The translations under genes were made by a program, and so were the position numbers. Shown piece by piece: positions 27,052 through 36,087 of a stretch of 49,810 nt of DNA. The notes beneath the pieces are model-generated. The model did not search any database, was not told where the DNA came from, and saw only the letters and a program-made list of their open reading frames with translations. Numbering within the stretch: position 1 is the stretch's first letter; each line of letters begins with the position of its first letter. Source of the DNA: an uncultured SAR86 cluster bacterium (GTDB lineage Bacteria; Pseudomonadota; Gammaproteobacteria; Magnimaribacterales; D2472); assembly GCA_902557705.1 (NCBI GenBank), contig CACEBI010000008.1, forward strand, positions 1 through 49,810. The letters run 5' to 3'.

Positions 27052-27603
27052 ATGAAGAGCTTACAATCAAAAGATAATTTAGTCTGGCTTGACCTAGAGA
27101 TGACCGGTCTTGACCCTGAAAAAGAAAGAATCATAGAAATTGCTACATTAATTACAGACTCTCAACTTAATATTTTAGCTGAGGGACCAAATTTGATAAT
27201 AACCCAACAAACCTCTTTGCTAGATCAAATGGACGAATGGAATCAAAACCAGCATGGATCATCAGGTTTGATAGACGCTGTAAAGAAAAGCTCTATTACT
27301 GAACAGATGGCTGAAATAGAGACATTAGACTTTGTTTCAAAATACGTTGGCCCAAATCAATCACCCATGTGCGGTAATACAGTTTCGCACGATAGAAGAT
27401 TTTTAGCTAAATATATGCCCAGATTAGAATCTTATTTTAATTACAGGCATATAGATGTATCTTCTTTTAAAGAAGCCGCAGTTAGGTGGATGAATGAGGC
27501 TCAAGTATATGAGAAGGAGGGTTCTCATAGAGCTATGGGAGATATTAAAGAGTCTGTTGCAGAATTGAAATTTTATAAAAATCTTTTTTTACCAGAGGGC
27601 TAA
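27052..27603 (+). CDS. orn: Oligoribonuclease
   Basis: 183-aa DEDDh 3'-5' exoribonuclease that finishes RNA decay by degrading dinucleotides (including pGpG). Catalytic signatures: WLDLEMTGLDPEKERIIEIA (about 12-31), NTVSHDRRFLAKYMP (about 106-120) and the histidine motif GSHRAMGDIKES (about 159-170). It ends exactly where the opposing DUF1820 gene ends. Confidence 0.97.
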   Translation: MKSLQSKDNLVWLDLEMTGLDPEKERIIEIATLITDSQLNILAEGPNLIITQQTSLLDQMDEWNQNQHGSSGLIDAVKKSSITEQMAEIETLDFVSKYVGPNQSPMCGNTVSHDRRFLAKYMPRLESYFNYRHIDVSSFKEAAVRWMNEAQVYEKEGSHRAMGDIKESVAELKFYKNLFLPEG

Positions 27604-27930
27604 TTAATCTTTTTTATTTAAAGGTTGAATGTTTAATGGAAACGGACTTACCTGTCCTTTGTTTTCCTTGATCTTTGCTTCTCCAGTCTCTTTTACTTCA
27701 TCTATTCTTATAATTGCATTCATAGGAATATAACTTCTTTGAACATCTGAAAATTCATTTTTAAGTTTTTCTGATGATGGGTCTACAACTAGTTGTTTGT
27801 CTTTATTGAATATATAATTCTCAACCTCAATGAAACCGTACATATCGCTTTGAAAAATTTGTTTTGCAAAAACTTCATATACTTCACCAAGTTGCATGAA
27901 AATTATCTTGTAAACACTTTTAGATTTCAT
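27604..27930 (-). CDS. DUF1820 family protein
   Basis: 108-aa protein with the conserved elements QSDMYGFIEVE (about 28-38), VVDPSSEKLKNEF (about 49-61) and RSYIPMNAIIRIDEV (about 65-79), typical of DUF1820, a gammaproteobacterial family next to miaB or orn. Function unknown; no signal peptide or membrane helix. Divergent from miaB over 13 bp. Confidence 0.88.
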   Translation of the reverse strand: MKSKSVYKIIFMQLGEVYEVFAKQIFQSDMYGFIEVENYIFNKDKQLVVDPSSEKLKNEFSDVQRSYIPMNAIIRIDEVKETGEAKIKENKGQVSPFPLNIQPLNKKD

Positions 27931-27943
27931 AATACTTAATTAT

Positions 27944-29284
27944 ATGGGTACGAAACTTTATATTAAAACCTATGGCTGTCAAATGAACGAATACGATTCT
28001 GACAAGACCGTAGATATTTTAAAAGAAAAAAAAGGAGTAGAACTAACAAATGATGTTAAAGACGCAGACATCATTCTACTGAACACATGCTCTATAAGAG
28101 ATAAGGCTGAATCAAAAGTTTATTCAGAACTTGGAAGGCTCAATAAACTTAAAGAGAAAAATCCAAACTTAAAAATAGGTGTTGGTGGATGTGTTGCAAC
28201 TCAAGAGGGAAGCAATATAAAAAAACGTGCTCCTTATGTTGATCTTATATATGGCCCTCAAACCCTTCATAGGGTCTCTGATTTGCTGGACGTTGACCCT
28301 AACAAGGGCATCAAAGCAATTGATATAACTTTTCCAATTGAAGAAAAATTTGATTCTTTGCCAAAACCAACTACAGGTGGCCCCTCAAGCTATGTTGCTA
28401 TTATGGAGGGCTGTTCAAAATATTGCTCTTTTTGCGTTGTTCCCTATACCAGAGGTGATGAGGTTAGTAGAAAACCTGAGCAAATTTTTGATGAGGTTGC
28501 TCGCCTTGCTGAGCAAGGAGTAAGTGAAATTACATTTTTAGGACAAAATGTAAATTCATACAAAATGCCATATAAGGATAGAATTTTAAGGTTGTCAGAC
28601 CTCATAGAGATAACAAGTCATATTGATGGTATCGAAAGAATTAGGTATACAACTTCTCATCCATTAGATATGACAGATGATTTAATTGAGGCATATCAAT
28701 ATATACCACAATTGGTGAGTCAACTTCACTTACCGGTGCAATCAGGATCAAATAAAATTCTAGAGAAGATGAAAAGAAATTACACAATAGATATTTTCCA
28801 TGATGCAGTTCAAAGAATTAAATCTTTCAGACCAGATTTGAGGGTTTCATCTGATTTTATTGTAGGATTTCCTGGTGAATCTCATGATGATTTTATGGAG
28901 ACCATGGATTTGGTTAATGAGATAGAATTTGATTCTTCTTTTAGTTTTATTTATTCCAAGAGACCTGGAACTCCTGCCTCTAAATTAGAGGATATGACCC
29001 CATTAGAGGAAAAGAAAGAACGCCTTAACACACTTCAAGATAGGCTGAACCATTTTCATAGAAATCATAGCAAGAGTATGGTTGGTAGTATTCAAAGATG
29101 CCTTGTAACCGGCATTGCAAAAAAAAGATCAGATCAACTCCAGGCAAGAACAGAATGTAATAGAGTTGTAAATTTTGATCTTGAAAATATAGGTTTTATA
29201 GGAAAACTAGTAGACATAGAGATTACAGAGGCATTATCCTATTCTTTATTAGGCACTTTGCATAATCCAAGAGGTAAAATTTAA
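27944..29284 (+). CDS. miaB: tRNA-2-methylthio-N6-dimethylallyladenosine synthase
   Basis: 446-aa radical SAM methylthiotransferase modifying A37 of tRNAs. N-terminal cluster cysteines are in TYGCQMN, LLNTCSIRDKAESK and GVGGCVATQEG; the radical SAM triad is CSKYCSFC in MEGCSKYCSFCVVPYTRG (about 153-170). A TRAM domain follows at about 375-440. The ATG is at 27944. First gene of the miaB-phoH-ybeY-ybeX-lnt set. Confidence 0.97.
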   Translation: MGTKLYIKTYGCQMNEYDSDKTVDILKEKKGVELTNDVKDADIILLNTCSIRDKAESKVYSELGRLNKLKEKNPNLKIGVGGCVATQEGSNIKKRAPYVDLIYGPQTLHRVSDLLDVDPNKGIKAIDITFPIEEKFDSLPKPTTGGPSSYVAIMEGCSKYCSFCVVPYTRGDEVSRKPEQIFDEVARLAEQGVSEITFLGQNVNSYKMPYKDRILRLSDLIEITSHIDGIERIRYTTSHPLDMTDDLIEAYQYIPQLVSQLHLPVQSGSNKILEKMKRNYTIDIFHDAVQRIKSFRPDLRVSSDFIVGFPGESHDDFMETMDLVNEIEFDSSFSFIYSKRPGTPASKLEDMTPLEEKKERLNTLQDRLNHFHRNHSKSMVGSIQRCLVTGIAKKRSDQLQARTECNRVVNFDLENIGFIGKLVDIEITEALSYSLLGTLHNPRGKI

Positions 29285-29290
29285 AAATTA

Positions 29291-30274
29291 ATGCAAGAAA
29301 CTCAAACCGCTTTAAGAAACATCTCTTTAAAACCATCTAATGCAGAAAGAATAGCCCTATTTGTCGGAGAGCTTAATGGTAATTTAAAGCTTATAGAAAA
29401 AAGTTTTTCAGTAAAAATTTTTCATAAGGGCGATGAGGTAAAAATAACTGGTAACGAAAAAGATATTAAACACGCGTCTGATGCAATTTTGGATTTATAT
29501 AATCTAACAAAGAAAAATATTGAAATTAGTAAAGAAGCCGTCCACTTAACAATTCAATCACATCTGAACTTGAGCCTATCAAAAAAACCTGAGGTTATTG
29601 ATACAGATATCCAAATAAGAACACCAAAAAAGATCGTCAGGCCAAGAGGAGGTAATCAGCAGAGCTATATAAAAAATATAAATAAATATGAGATTAATTT
29701 TGGCATTGGCGATGCTGGAACTGGTAAAACTTATATAGCTGTAGCAGCGGCTGTAGAGGCTCTTCTTGGTGGTAAAGTTCAGCGCATAGTATTAATTAGA
29801 CCAGCTGTAGAAGCTGGTGAGAAGCTTGGTTTTTTACCTGGTGATCTCTCACAAAAAGTTGACCCTTATCTAAGGCCTCTATATGACGGGTTGTATGAGA
29901 TGTTAGGCATTGAAAAAACAACTAAGTTAATTGAAAAAGAGGTAATAGAAGTTGCTCCTCTTGCTTATCTGAGAGGACGAACACTTAACAATTCTTTTAT
30001 CATCATGGATGAAAGTCAAAATACAACTGTTGAGCAAATGAAGATGGTTTTGACAAGAATAGGCTTTGGTTCACAAGCAGTTATTAATGGTGATTTGACT
30101 CAAATTGATTTACCTAAACACATTACTTCAGGCCTTGATCATGTTATTCATGTTTTGAAGGAAACAAATGGTATCGGTATTACTCGATTCTCTTCAAATG
30201 ATGTGGTGAGACACCCTCTTGTTAGAAAAATAATTGATGCATATAAAAAATTTGAATTAAATATAAATAAGTGA
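29291..30274 (+). CDS. ybeZ: PhoH-family ATPase (YbeZ)
   Basis: 327 aa. An N-terminal KH-like region (about 15-80) precedes the PhoH ATPase domain with Walker A FGIGDAGTGKTYIA at about residue 138 and Walker B SFIIMDESQNTT near 240. Family members associate with YbeY in RNA metabolism. Its stop overlaps the ybeY GTG start. Confidence 0.94.
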   Translation: MQETQTALRNISLKPSNAERIALFVGELNGNLKLIEKSFSVKIFHKGDEVKITGNEKDIKHASDAILDLYNLTKKNIEISKEAVHLTIQSHLNLSLSKKPEVIDTDIQIRTPKKIVRPRGGNQQSYIKNINKYEINFGIGDAGTGKTYIAVAAAVEALLGGKVQRIVLIRPAVEAGEKLGFLPGDLSQKVDPYLRPLYDGLYEMLGIEKTTKLIEKEVIEVAPLAYLRGRTLNNSFIIMDESQNTTVEQMKMVLTRIGFGSQAVINGDLTQIDLPKHITSGLDHVIHVLKETNGIGITRFSSNDVVRHPLVRKIIDAYKKFELNINK

Positions 30275-30717
30275 GCTTAATAATTTCTCTAGATGAGGGT
30301 ATTGATATTGAAAAGCCCCTCAATAATAAATTAAATAAGGTTGTGTCCACAATTCTTGACCAAGAGAAAATGTCTGATTGCGTTATAAATCTTCGCTTAT
30401 TGAATGATAAGGAAATGAAAAAATTAAATATGCAATTTCGTCAAAAAGATAAAACTACAAATGTATTATCTTTTCCAAATGATGATATTTCAGTAAAACA
30501 AACAAAAAATATTGGCGATATTGCAATTAGTGTTGAATATGTGAAAGCGGAAGCTAAAAAAGAAGGAAAAACTTTTGACGATCATATTATTCACATGTTG
30601 GCCCATGGTGTATATCATATACTTGGATATGATCATGAAAATAATGAAAATGCTGTGATCATGGAAAACAAAGAAATACAAACTTTAAAAAAAATAAATA
30701 TTAGTAATCCATATTAA
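30271..30717 (+). CDS. ybeY: Endoribonuclease YbeY
   Basis: 148-aa metalloprotein for 16S rRNA maturation and ribosome quality control. The zinc motif H112-x3-H116-x5-H122 is in HGVYHILGYDH. RQKDKTTNVLSFP (about 58-70) is the other family signature. GTG start at 30271, overlapping the ybeZ stop by 4 nt. ybeX starts on the very next base after its stop. Confidence 0.95.
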   Translation: MSLIISLDEGIDIEKPLNNKLNKVVSTILDQEKMSDCVINLRLLNDKEMKKLNMQFRQKDKTTNVLSFPNDDISVKQTKNIGDIAISVEYVKAEAKKEGKTFDDHIIHMLAHGVYHILGYDHENNENAVIMENKEIQTLKKINISNPY

Positions 30718-31572
30718 ATGAATCAAAATTTAGATAGCGACGACAGTCACCCTCCTTCGGGAATCTTATCAAAAATAAAAAAATTTTTTAGAAATCCATT
30801 TTTTATTAAGACTCAATCTGTTTCTGAGGTCACAGACTTCCTTAAAGATGCTGTTGACCTTAATATCATTGATAAAGAAGCAGAATCCATTGCTAACAAA
30901 GCGATAAGACTTGGTAATACAACAGTGAAAGAAATAATGGTTCCTAAAGTCGATATGGTGACATTTGGAATTGATGAAGAGATTAACGCTATTATAGAAA
31001 AGATCATTGCGTCTGGTCATTCTAGATATCCAGTATTAGGGCAGGAAAGGGATGAAGTAAAAGGTATTTTGCTTGCAAAAGACATGTTGCCTAAAATTTA
31101 TGGCGGAATTGCAGAATTTAGCCTGTCTGAAATGCTGCGAGAGGCAAATGTAGTCCCTGAAACTAAAAAAGCTGATTCATTGCTTGAAGAGTTCAAGAAA
31201 GATAGATCACATCTTGCTGTTGTCATCGATGAGTATGGAACTATATCAGGACTAGTTACGATCGAGGATATTCTTGAGGAGTTAGTGGGTGAAATTGAAG
31301 ACGAGCATGATATTGATGAAGAAGAAATAATTAAAATATCACAAAATATCTATACAGCAGATGCTAAAGTTGAAATCGAAGACTTCACAGAATTTTTTAA
31401 TCTAAATATAGATCCTTTAGAGATAGATGCAGAAACATTGGGTGGATTTATTATTAGTGAATTGGGAGTACTTCCTAAAAAAGGTGACGCTGTAAAAATT
31501 GAAAATCTTTCAATCAAAGTCACCCATGCTGATGACAGAAAAATAGATAAAGTTCAGATAACAAAATCTTAA
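30718..31572 (+). CDS. ybeX: CBS-domain protein YbeX (CorC/HlyC family)
   Basis: 284-aa cytosolic protein: two CBS domains (VKEIMVPKVDMVTF at about 74, then VIDEYGTISGLVTIEDILEELVGEIEDEHD at about 167-196) and a C-terminal CorC/HlyC domain. No membrane helices, unlike the longer CorB-type members. The E. coli homologue is linked to Mg/Co efflux and ribosome maturation. Its stop overlaps the lnt ATG by one base. Confidence 0.94.
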   Translation: MNQNLDSDDSHPPSGILSKIKKFFRNPFFIKTQSVSEVTDFLKDAVDLNIIDKEAESIANKAIRLGNTTVKEIMVPKVDMVTFGIDEEINAIIEKIIASGHSRYPVLGQERDEVKGILLAKDMLPKIYGGIAEFSLSEMLREANVVPETKKADSLLEEFKKDRSHLAVVIDEYGTISGLVTIEDILEELVGEIEDEHDIDEEEIIKISQNIYTADAKVEIEDFTEFFNLNIDPLEIDAETLGGFIISELGVLPKKGDAVKIENLSIKVTHADDRKIDKVQITKS

Positions 31573-33038
31573 TGGCCCATAAGCAATATTTCACTGCATT
31601 TGTGTTTGGGCTTATTGGAATTTTTGCCTTTGCACCCTTCTCCATCAAGCCACTAATATTAGTATCATATGCATACTTAATAAGATCTATTTTATTTGAC
31701 AATACCCATACATTTAAGAAATTAATATCTTGGGCAATTGGTCATTGGGGCTTTGGTATGTCTTGGTTAATAGTAAGTGTTTACTATTATGGAGAAACAA
31801 GTATATCAATATCTATTGTTATTTTCATTCTATTAACTTTATTCCTTACACTATGTTTTGGATTACCTTTAATAGCATTAAAATACAGATCATTTAGTGG
31901 CAAGGCGGGACCTAAGCATTTAAAAATTTTTTCTATTTCAAGCCTTCTTATTTTATTTGAATTATCAAGATATTATTTATTAAATGGAGTTCCGTGGTTA
32001 ATTCCAGGAACTGTTTTTCTTGATACACCACTTCATACAATTTATTCTCTTGTTGGAGTTACAGGAGGCTCTTTCGTTGTCTATCTCATAGCTACTTCAA
32101 TAGCAATTTTTTGGGAGCATAGATATAAAATTTTCTTTGGATCTTTAGTATTATTTATTCCGATAATTGATAAATACGAAAGAACTGAATTTGATCTTAA
32201 TGTTTCAATAATTCAACCCTCCTCCGATCCCTTCCAAAAATATAATCTTGGTTATAAATCATATATTGAAAATAATATTCTTGATCTGATAAAAGACACC
32301 TCAGAAGAATCACAAATAATTGTGTTGCCAGAAGCAGAGCTTCCATATTCGTTAAACTCAAATGACTTTAGCCAGTTTATAAATAAAATTAATAAAAAAG
32401 ATAAAGAAATTATTATGGGCGTTTGGAATATTAAGGATAAAACGCTCTTTAACTCATTAATCAATGTTAATACCAATGAAATCTATAACAAAAGACATCT
32501 AGTGCCATTTGGTGAATATATACCGTTTACAAGCTCATTAAGGGGCCTAATAGATTTTTTTGATATGCCTATGTCAAATGTAGCTCATGGCAGCATTAAT
32601 CAGGATAATATTCAAATCAGCAACTTAGATGGTATAAGCTTCTCACCGCTCATTTGTTTTGATGTAGCTTTTGGAAATACTGTTCGAAAAAGCAACATTA
32701 GTTCTAATTTTATAATTAATGTTAGTAATGATACATGGTTTGGGAAATCAATGGGCCCGTATCAGCACTTAGCAATAACAAGAATTAGAGCTATTGAAAA
32801 TAATAAATGGATTATAAGATCTACAAATGATGGAATTTCAGCAATAATAACTAATAATGGAACAATTGTTGATAAAATTGATAAAAATATTTCTGGTATA
32901 ATTAATTCTGGTATTAATTTTACTTATAAAAGAAGCCTATATAATATTTTTGGACACTATATTCCATTTATTTTTGCTTTAATGATGGTTTTAACATCGT
33001 TTATAATTGATCCATGCTCAAAAAGAAAAAAATATTAA
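31572..33038 (+). CDS. lnt: Apolipoprotein N-acyltransferase
   Basis: Integral inner-membrane enzyme adding the third acyl chain to lipoproteins (including LptM here). Six or so N-terminal helices (about 5-200) precede a nitrilase-like domain. The catalytic triad can be read as E254 (LPEAELPY), K306 (NKRHLVPFGEYIPF) and C361 (LICFDVAF). 488 aa, slightly short of E. coli (512). Confidence 0.95.
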   Translation: MAHKQYFTAFVFGLIGIFAFAPFSIKPLILVSYAYLIRSILFDNTHTFKKLISWAIGHWGFGMSWLIVSVYYYGETSISISIVIFILLTLFLTLCFGLPLIALKYRSFSGKAGPKHLKIFSISSLLILFELSRYYLLNGVPWLIPGTVFLDTPLHTIYSLVGVTGGSFVVYLIATSIAIFWEHRYKIFFGSLVLFIPIIDKYERTEFDLNVSIIQPSSDPFQKYNLGYKSYIENNILDLIKDTSEESQIIVLPEAELPYSLNSNDFSQFINKINKKDKEIIMGVWNIKDKTLFNSLINVNTNEIYNKRHLVPFGEYIPFTSSLRGLIDFFDMPMSNVAHGSINQDNIQISNLDGISFSPLICFDVAFGNTVRKSNISSNFIINVSNDTWFGKSMGPYQHLAITRIRAIENNKWIIRSTNDGISAIITNNGTIVDKIDKNISGIINSGINFTYKRSLYNIFGHYIPFIFALMMVLTSFIIDPCSKRKKY

Positions 33039-33553
33039 CACTATTGCTGTTCTCAGCAATTACTTATGCTGAAAGTACCTATATTGAAGTTGATATATCT
33101 GAGCAAAGACTATATTTGATAGAAAACAGCCTAATCAAAGCTTCTTATCCAATCTCCACATCTAAATATGGAGAGGGTAGTATTGAAAATTCATTCAAAA
33201 CACCACTTGGGGAACATTCTATAAAAGAAATGATTGGTGAAGAGGCAGAGATAAACACTATATTTACTTCAAGAATAAATACTAAGAGATCTGCAACTAT
33301 AATTGATCAGTTTGAAGATACAGATAATGACTATGTTACATCCAGAATAATGTGGCTAGATGGAGAAGAGGAAGGTTTCAACAAAGGTGGAAATGTAGAC
33401 TCTTATCGAAGATACATATACATTCACGGAACACATGAAGAGGGGCTAATAGGCACAAAAGCATCACATGGCTGCATTAGAATGTTCAATTATGATGTAA
33501 TTGAATTATTTAATTTAGTAAATATTGGGACAAAAGTTCTAATTAGAGCCTAA
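33014..33553 (+). CDS. L,D-transpeptidase (YkuD domain), exported
   Basis: 179-aa periplasmic protein with a signal peptide (MLKKKKILTLLLFSAITYA). The YkuD active site is HGTHEEGLIGTKASHGCIRM (about 142-161), with the nucleophilic Cys in SHGCIRM. It contains only the catalytic domain, without a LysM module. Likely role is 3-3 peptidoglycan cross-linking or lipoprotein attachment; which one cannot be told. It overlaps lnt by 25 nt. Confidence 0.88.
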   Translation: MLKKKKILTLLLFSAITYAESTYIEVDISEQRLYLIENSLIKASYPISTSKYGEGSIENSFKTPLGEHSIKEMIGEEAEINTIFTSRINTKRSATIIDQFEDTDNDYVTSRIMWLDGEEEGFNKGGNVDSYRRYIYIHGTHEEGLIGTKASHGCIRMFNYDVIELFNLVNIGTKVLIRA

Positions 33554-33575
33554 TACCCCAAATTAAAAATACTTT

Positions 33576-35756
33576 CTAAAAGTTGCCTGCAACTGAGGAC
33601 ATAGCAAAATTAAGTTTTTCTTTTCTGTCGTCCCCTGAAGGCGCAACATTTAGCTTTTCTCCACTTTGTGCAAGTTTTATTAGTAATTCACTAGGTTTGT
33701 ATGCATCATTTCCAGTAATTTCATGATATTTCTTTAATTTATTAACAACAACGTCTAAGCCCATAGCATTGGCATGATGCATTGGCCCACCCCTCCATAT
33801 TGGAAAACCATACCCATTAATATAAACAACATCTATATCCGCTGCTCTCTGGGCTACACCCTCTGATAATATATCAGCTCCTTCATTAATAAGAGCTAAG
33901 ATACACCTGTCAGTAATTTCTTCATCTGAAATTTCTCTTCTTGTAAAACCATTCTCTGAAGAAATCTTTTCATAGACTTCTTCGTTTTCTGGAGCAGGGT
34001 TAGGAGCTCTTGAGCCTTCACTATAGTTGTAATAACCTTTGCCGTTTTTTTGACCAAATCTATCGTTATCACATAAATAATCTCCAATCTTTGCATGAAG
34101 TGGCGATTCAACACCGCTAAGCTTTCTTGCTCTCCAGCCAAGATCAAGACCAACTAAATCCATCATTCTAAATGGGCCCATATTTAATCCAAATGATTCT
34201 ATAGCTTGATCAATTTGATGGGGAAGGGCACCCTCAAGAAGAAGCATATTAGCCTGTGCTGTGTAATTAAAAAGCATCCTATTGCCAATAAAACCTGGTG
34301 CATTAAGAGATACAACCGCAGCTTTTTTTATCTTCTTACTAACTGTCATTACACTAGCTAGTGTTTCGTGAGATGTTTGTTCTCCACGAACTACTTCTAA
34401 CAATCTCATGATATTAGCTGGACTAAAGAAGTGAGTACCTACTACCTTATCAGGCCTTTTAGTTACTGATGCTATTGCATCTACATCTAATCCAGATGTG
34501 TTACTTGCAAGTATTGCATTTTCATTAGTATGCTCATCAAGATTTTTAAAAATTTCTAATTTTAAATCTAGATTTTCATATACAGCCTCGATTGCAATAT
34601 CTACATCATGTAAATCTTTATATTCAAGGCTTGATGATATTAGTCCAAAAACCATATCTTTTTGCTCGGGCGTCATTCGACCCTTACCAACCATAAAGTC
34701 ATAATTTTTTTCTATTACAGAAAGACCTCTTTTCAAATTTTCTTCGTCTTGATCAATTATATGGACTGGAATTCCTGCATTAGCAAAACACATAGCAATA
34801 CCTCCACCCATAGTTCCTGATCCAATGATTCCAGCTTTTTTAATATCCATTGAAGGGGTGTCGGCAGGAACATCTGAAATTTTTGATGCAGCTCTCTCTC
34901 CAAAGAATATATGAATCATTGCTTCTCTTTGCGGGTGCATTAGGCACTCAACAAATAACTCTCCTTCTTTTTTTAAACCTTCATCAAAATCATCAAGATT
35001 TATAGCGGCCTCAACACATTTAATGATTTGACCTGGGGCAAATTGGCCCTTTCTTGCCTTAGCTGCCAAAGCTTGCGCCTCAACTAAAACATTTTCTGAT
35101 CCTCTTGCTTCGATCATTTTTTCATTAAGATCACGAACTTTAGGGTGGTTAGAGCCTTCTTTTGCCTTTTCTTTAGCAAATTGAATAGAATCTTCTACAA
35201 CATTATCAGACAGTGAGTCTACAATTCCCATATCTAAAGCTTTTTTGGCTGGTATATGTGCTCCTGTAAGCATCATTTTAAGCGCTTCTGAAGGGCCAGC
35301 CAGCCTAGGAAGTCTCTGTGTTCCACCTCCACCAGGTAAAAGGCCTAAATTTACCTCAGGTAGACCAACAAATGCTTGTTTAGAGGCTATTCTGTAGTTA
35401 CAACAAAGCGCAGTTTCAAGTCCACCTCCAAGAGTTATACCATTAATAGCAGCTACCAAAGGCTTGGAACAATACTCCATGCTTTTAAATACGTCATTTA
35501 AGCTATGTCCGCTCATATTTCCACCAAATTCAGAAATATCTGCTCCAGCTATAAATGCTCTTCCTTTACCTGTAACAACTACACCAACAACATCATTATC
35601 AGCCTCTGCTTTAGCAATGCCTTCAAAAAGACCATTCCTAACACCCTCACTCAGAGGATTCACAGGAGGGTTATCTACAGTTAAAAGCGCAACGCTATCA
35701 ACAATTTCATAGTGGACTGTTCCTTTCAATTTATACTCCGTAAATAAATTAGACAT
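33576..35756 (-). CDS. Fatty acid oxidation multifunctional enzyme (enoyl-CoA hydratase / 3-hydroxyacyl-CoA dehydrogenase)
   Basis: 726 aa, fused as in FadB/FadJ and peroxisomal bifunctional enzymes. The hydratase half shows the oxyanion region AFIAGADISEFGG and the two catalytic glutamates in GGGLETALCC and GLPEVNLGLLPGGGG. The dehydrogenase half has the NAD loop GIIGSGTMGGGIA (about residue 308) and the catalytic histidine in VVGTHFFSPANIMRLLEVV. No thiolase gene adjoins it, so FadB versus FadJ assignment is open. Confidence 0.93.
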   Translation of the reverse strand: MSNLFTEYKLKGTVHYEIVDSVALLTVDNPPVNPLSEGVRNGLFEGIAKAEADNDVVGVVVTGKGRAFIAGADISEFGGNMSGHSLNDVFKSMEYCSKPLVAAINGITLGGGLETALCCNYRIASKQAFVGLPEVNLGLLPGGGGTQRLPRLAGPSEALKMMLTGAHIPAKKALDMGIVDSLSDNVVEDSIQFAKEKAKEGSNHPKVRDLNEKMIEARGSENVLVEAQALAAKARKGQFAPGQIIKCVEAAINLDDFDEGLKKEGELFVECLMHPQREAMIHIFFGERAASKISDVPADTPSMDIKKAGIIGSGTMGGGIAMCFANAGIPVHIIDQDEENLKRGLSVIEKNYDFMVGKGRMTPEQKDMVFGLISSSLEYKDLHDVDIAIEAVYENLDLKLEIFKNLDEHTNENAILASNTSGLDVDAIASVTKRPDKVVGTHFFSPANIMRLLEVVRGEQTSHETLASVMTVSKKIKKAAVVSLNAPGFIGNRMLFNYTAQANMLLLEGALPHQIDQAIESFGLNMGPFRMMDLVGLDLGWRARKLSGVESPLHAKIGDYLCDNDRFGQKNGKGYYNYSEGSRAPNPAPENEEVYEKISSENGFTRREISDEEITDRCILALINEGADILSEGVAQRAADIDVVYINGYGFPIWRGGPMHHANAMGLDVVVNKLKKYHEITGNDAYKPSELLIKLAQSGEKLNVAPSGDDRKEKLNFAMSSVAGNF

Positions 35757-35794
35757 GCATTATACATAAAAAATAAGCATATTTATCCTTATAA

Positions 35795-35813
35795 AATCGC
35801 ACATTTAGCGATT
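35795..35813. promoter_or_regulatory. Inverted repeat upstream of the fadB-like gene
   Basis: AATCGC and GCGATT flank a 7-nt spacer (35801-35807), about 40 bp before the fadB-like ATG. It stands out in very AT-rich DNA and could be an operator or a 5' leader hairpin. No known fatty-acid regulator site is recognised. Confidence 0.35.
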
Positions 35814-35848
35814 ATTTAGAATAATTTAAATTTATTTTATAAAAAGTA

Positions 35849-35876
35849 TTGATAATATAATATAAGTATATATAAT
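35849..35876 (+). promoter_or_regulatory. Sigma70-like promoter for the putative sRNA
   Basis: TTGATA (35849-35854), a 16-nt spacer and a perfect TATAAT (35871-35876). Transcription would start at about 35883, the first base of the upstream hairpin stem. This is one of the best promoter matches I see in the window, though the surrounding DNA is very AT-rich. Confidence 0.65.
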
Positions 35877-35882
35877 AATGTA

Positions 35883-35957
35883 TGTCAGCACTCCTCTCCC
35901 CCTATTAGATTTGCTGACACTCTGGAATCATATGGAGGGCTCAGTCCCTCCATTTTT
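35883..35957 (+). ncRNA. Putative small RNA with anti-Shine-Dalgarno loop
   Basis: About 75 nt. Stem-loop 1 has a perfect 8-bp stem TGTCAGCA (35883-35890) with TGCTGACA (35912-35919) and a 21-nt loop beginning CUCCUCUCCCCCU, 13 pyrimidines in a row. The CUCCU part is complementary to AGGAG ribosome-binding sites. A short linker leads to the terminator hairpin. Promoter, hairpins and U-tract are spaced as in a stand-alone sRNA. C-rich anti-SD loops are known in several bacterial sRNA groups. I do not recognise a named family. Alternatively it is a 5' leader of the small ORF or gpx. Confidence 0.6.
35932..35957 (+). terminator. Intrinsic terminator of the putative sRNA
   Basis: Perfect 8-bp stem ATGGAGGG (35932-35939) with CCCTCCAT (35946-35953), loop CTCAGT, followed by TTTT then AATT. 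The stem has five GC pairs of eight. This is the cleanest rho-independent terminator in the window. Confidence 0.75.
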
Positions 35958-35973
35958 AATTAAGAATTATAAA

Positions 35974-36060
35974 ATGAGTAAATATAAAGAATTATTTGAA
36001 ACTGTAATTTTAGTAAGTGTTTTTGTGATCTCTGTTCTTGCAATAGGCCCAATAGCTTAA
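35974..36060 (+). CDS. Possible 28-aa membrane peptide
   Basis: An ORF beginning MSKYKELFETVILVSVFVIS and ending in VLAIGPIA. It is a charged N-terminus followed by one hydrophobic helix, the layout of bacterial small membrane proteins. It begins 17 nt after the terminator hairpin and ends 27 nt before gpx. No convincing ribosome-binding site is visible. The same frame stays open back to an ATG at 35878, but that part would encode the RNA hairpins and is not protein-like. I do not recognise it. Confidence 0.4.
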   Translation: MSKYKELFETVILVSVFVISVLAIGPIA

Positions 36061-36087
36061 TCGCCATTAAATATATATAATTTTTTA

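Noticed and set aside
35878-36060. A 60-codon ORF starting at the ATG at 35878
   Set aside because: Its first half covers the promoter-proximal hairpins and the terminator and does not look like protein. Only the last 28 codons are plausible as coding.
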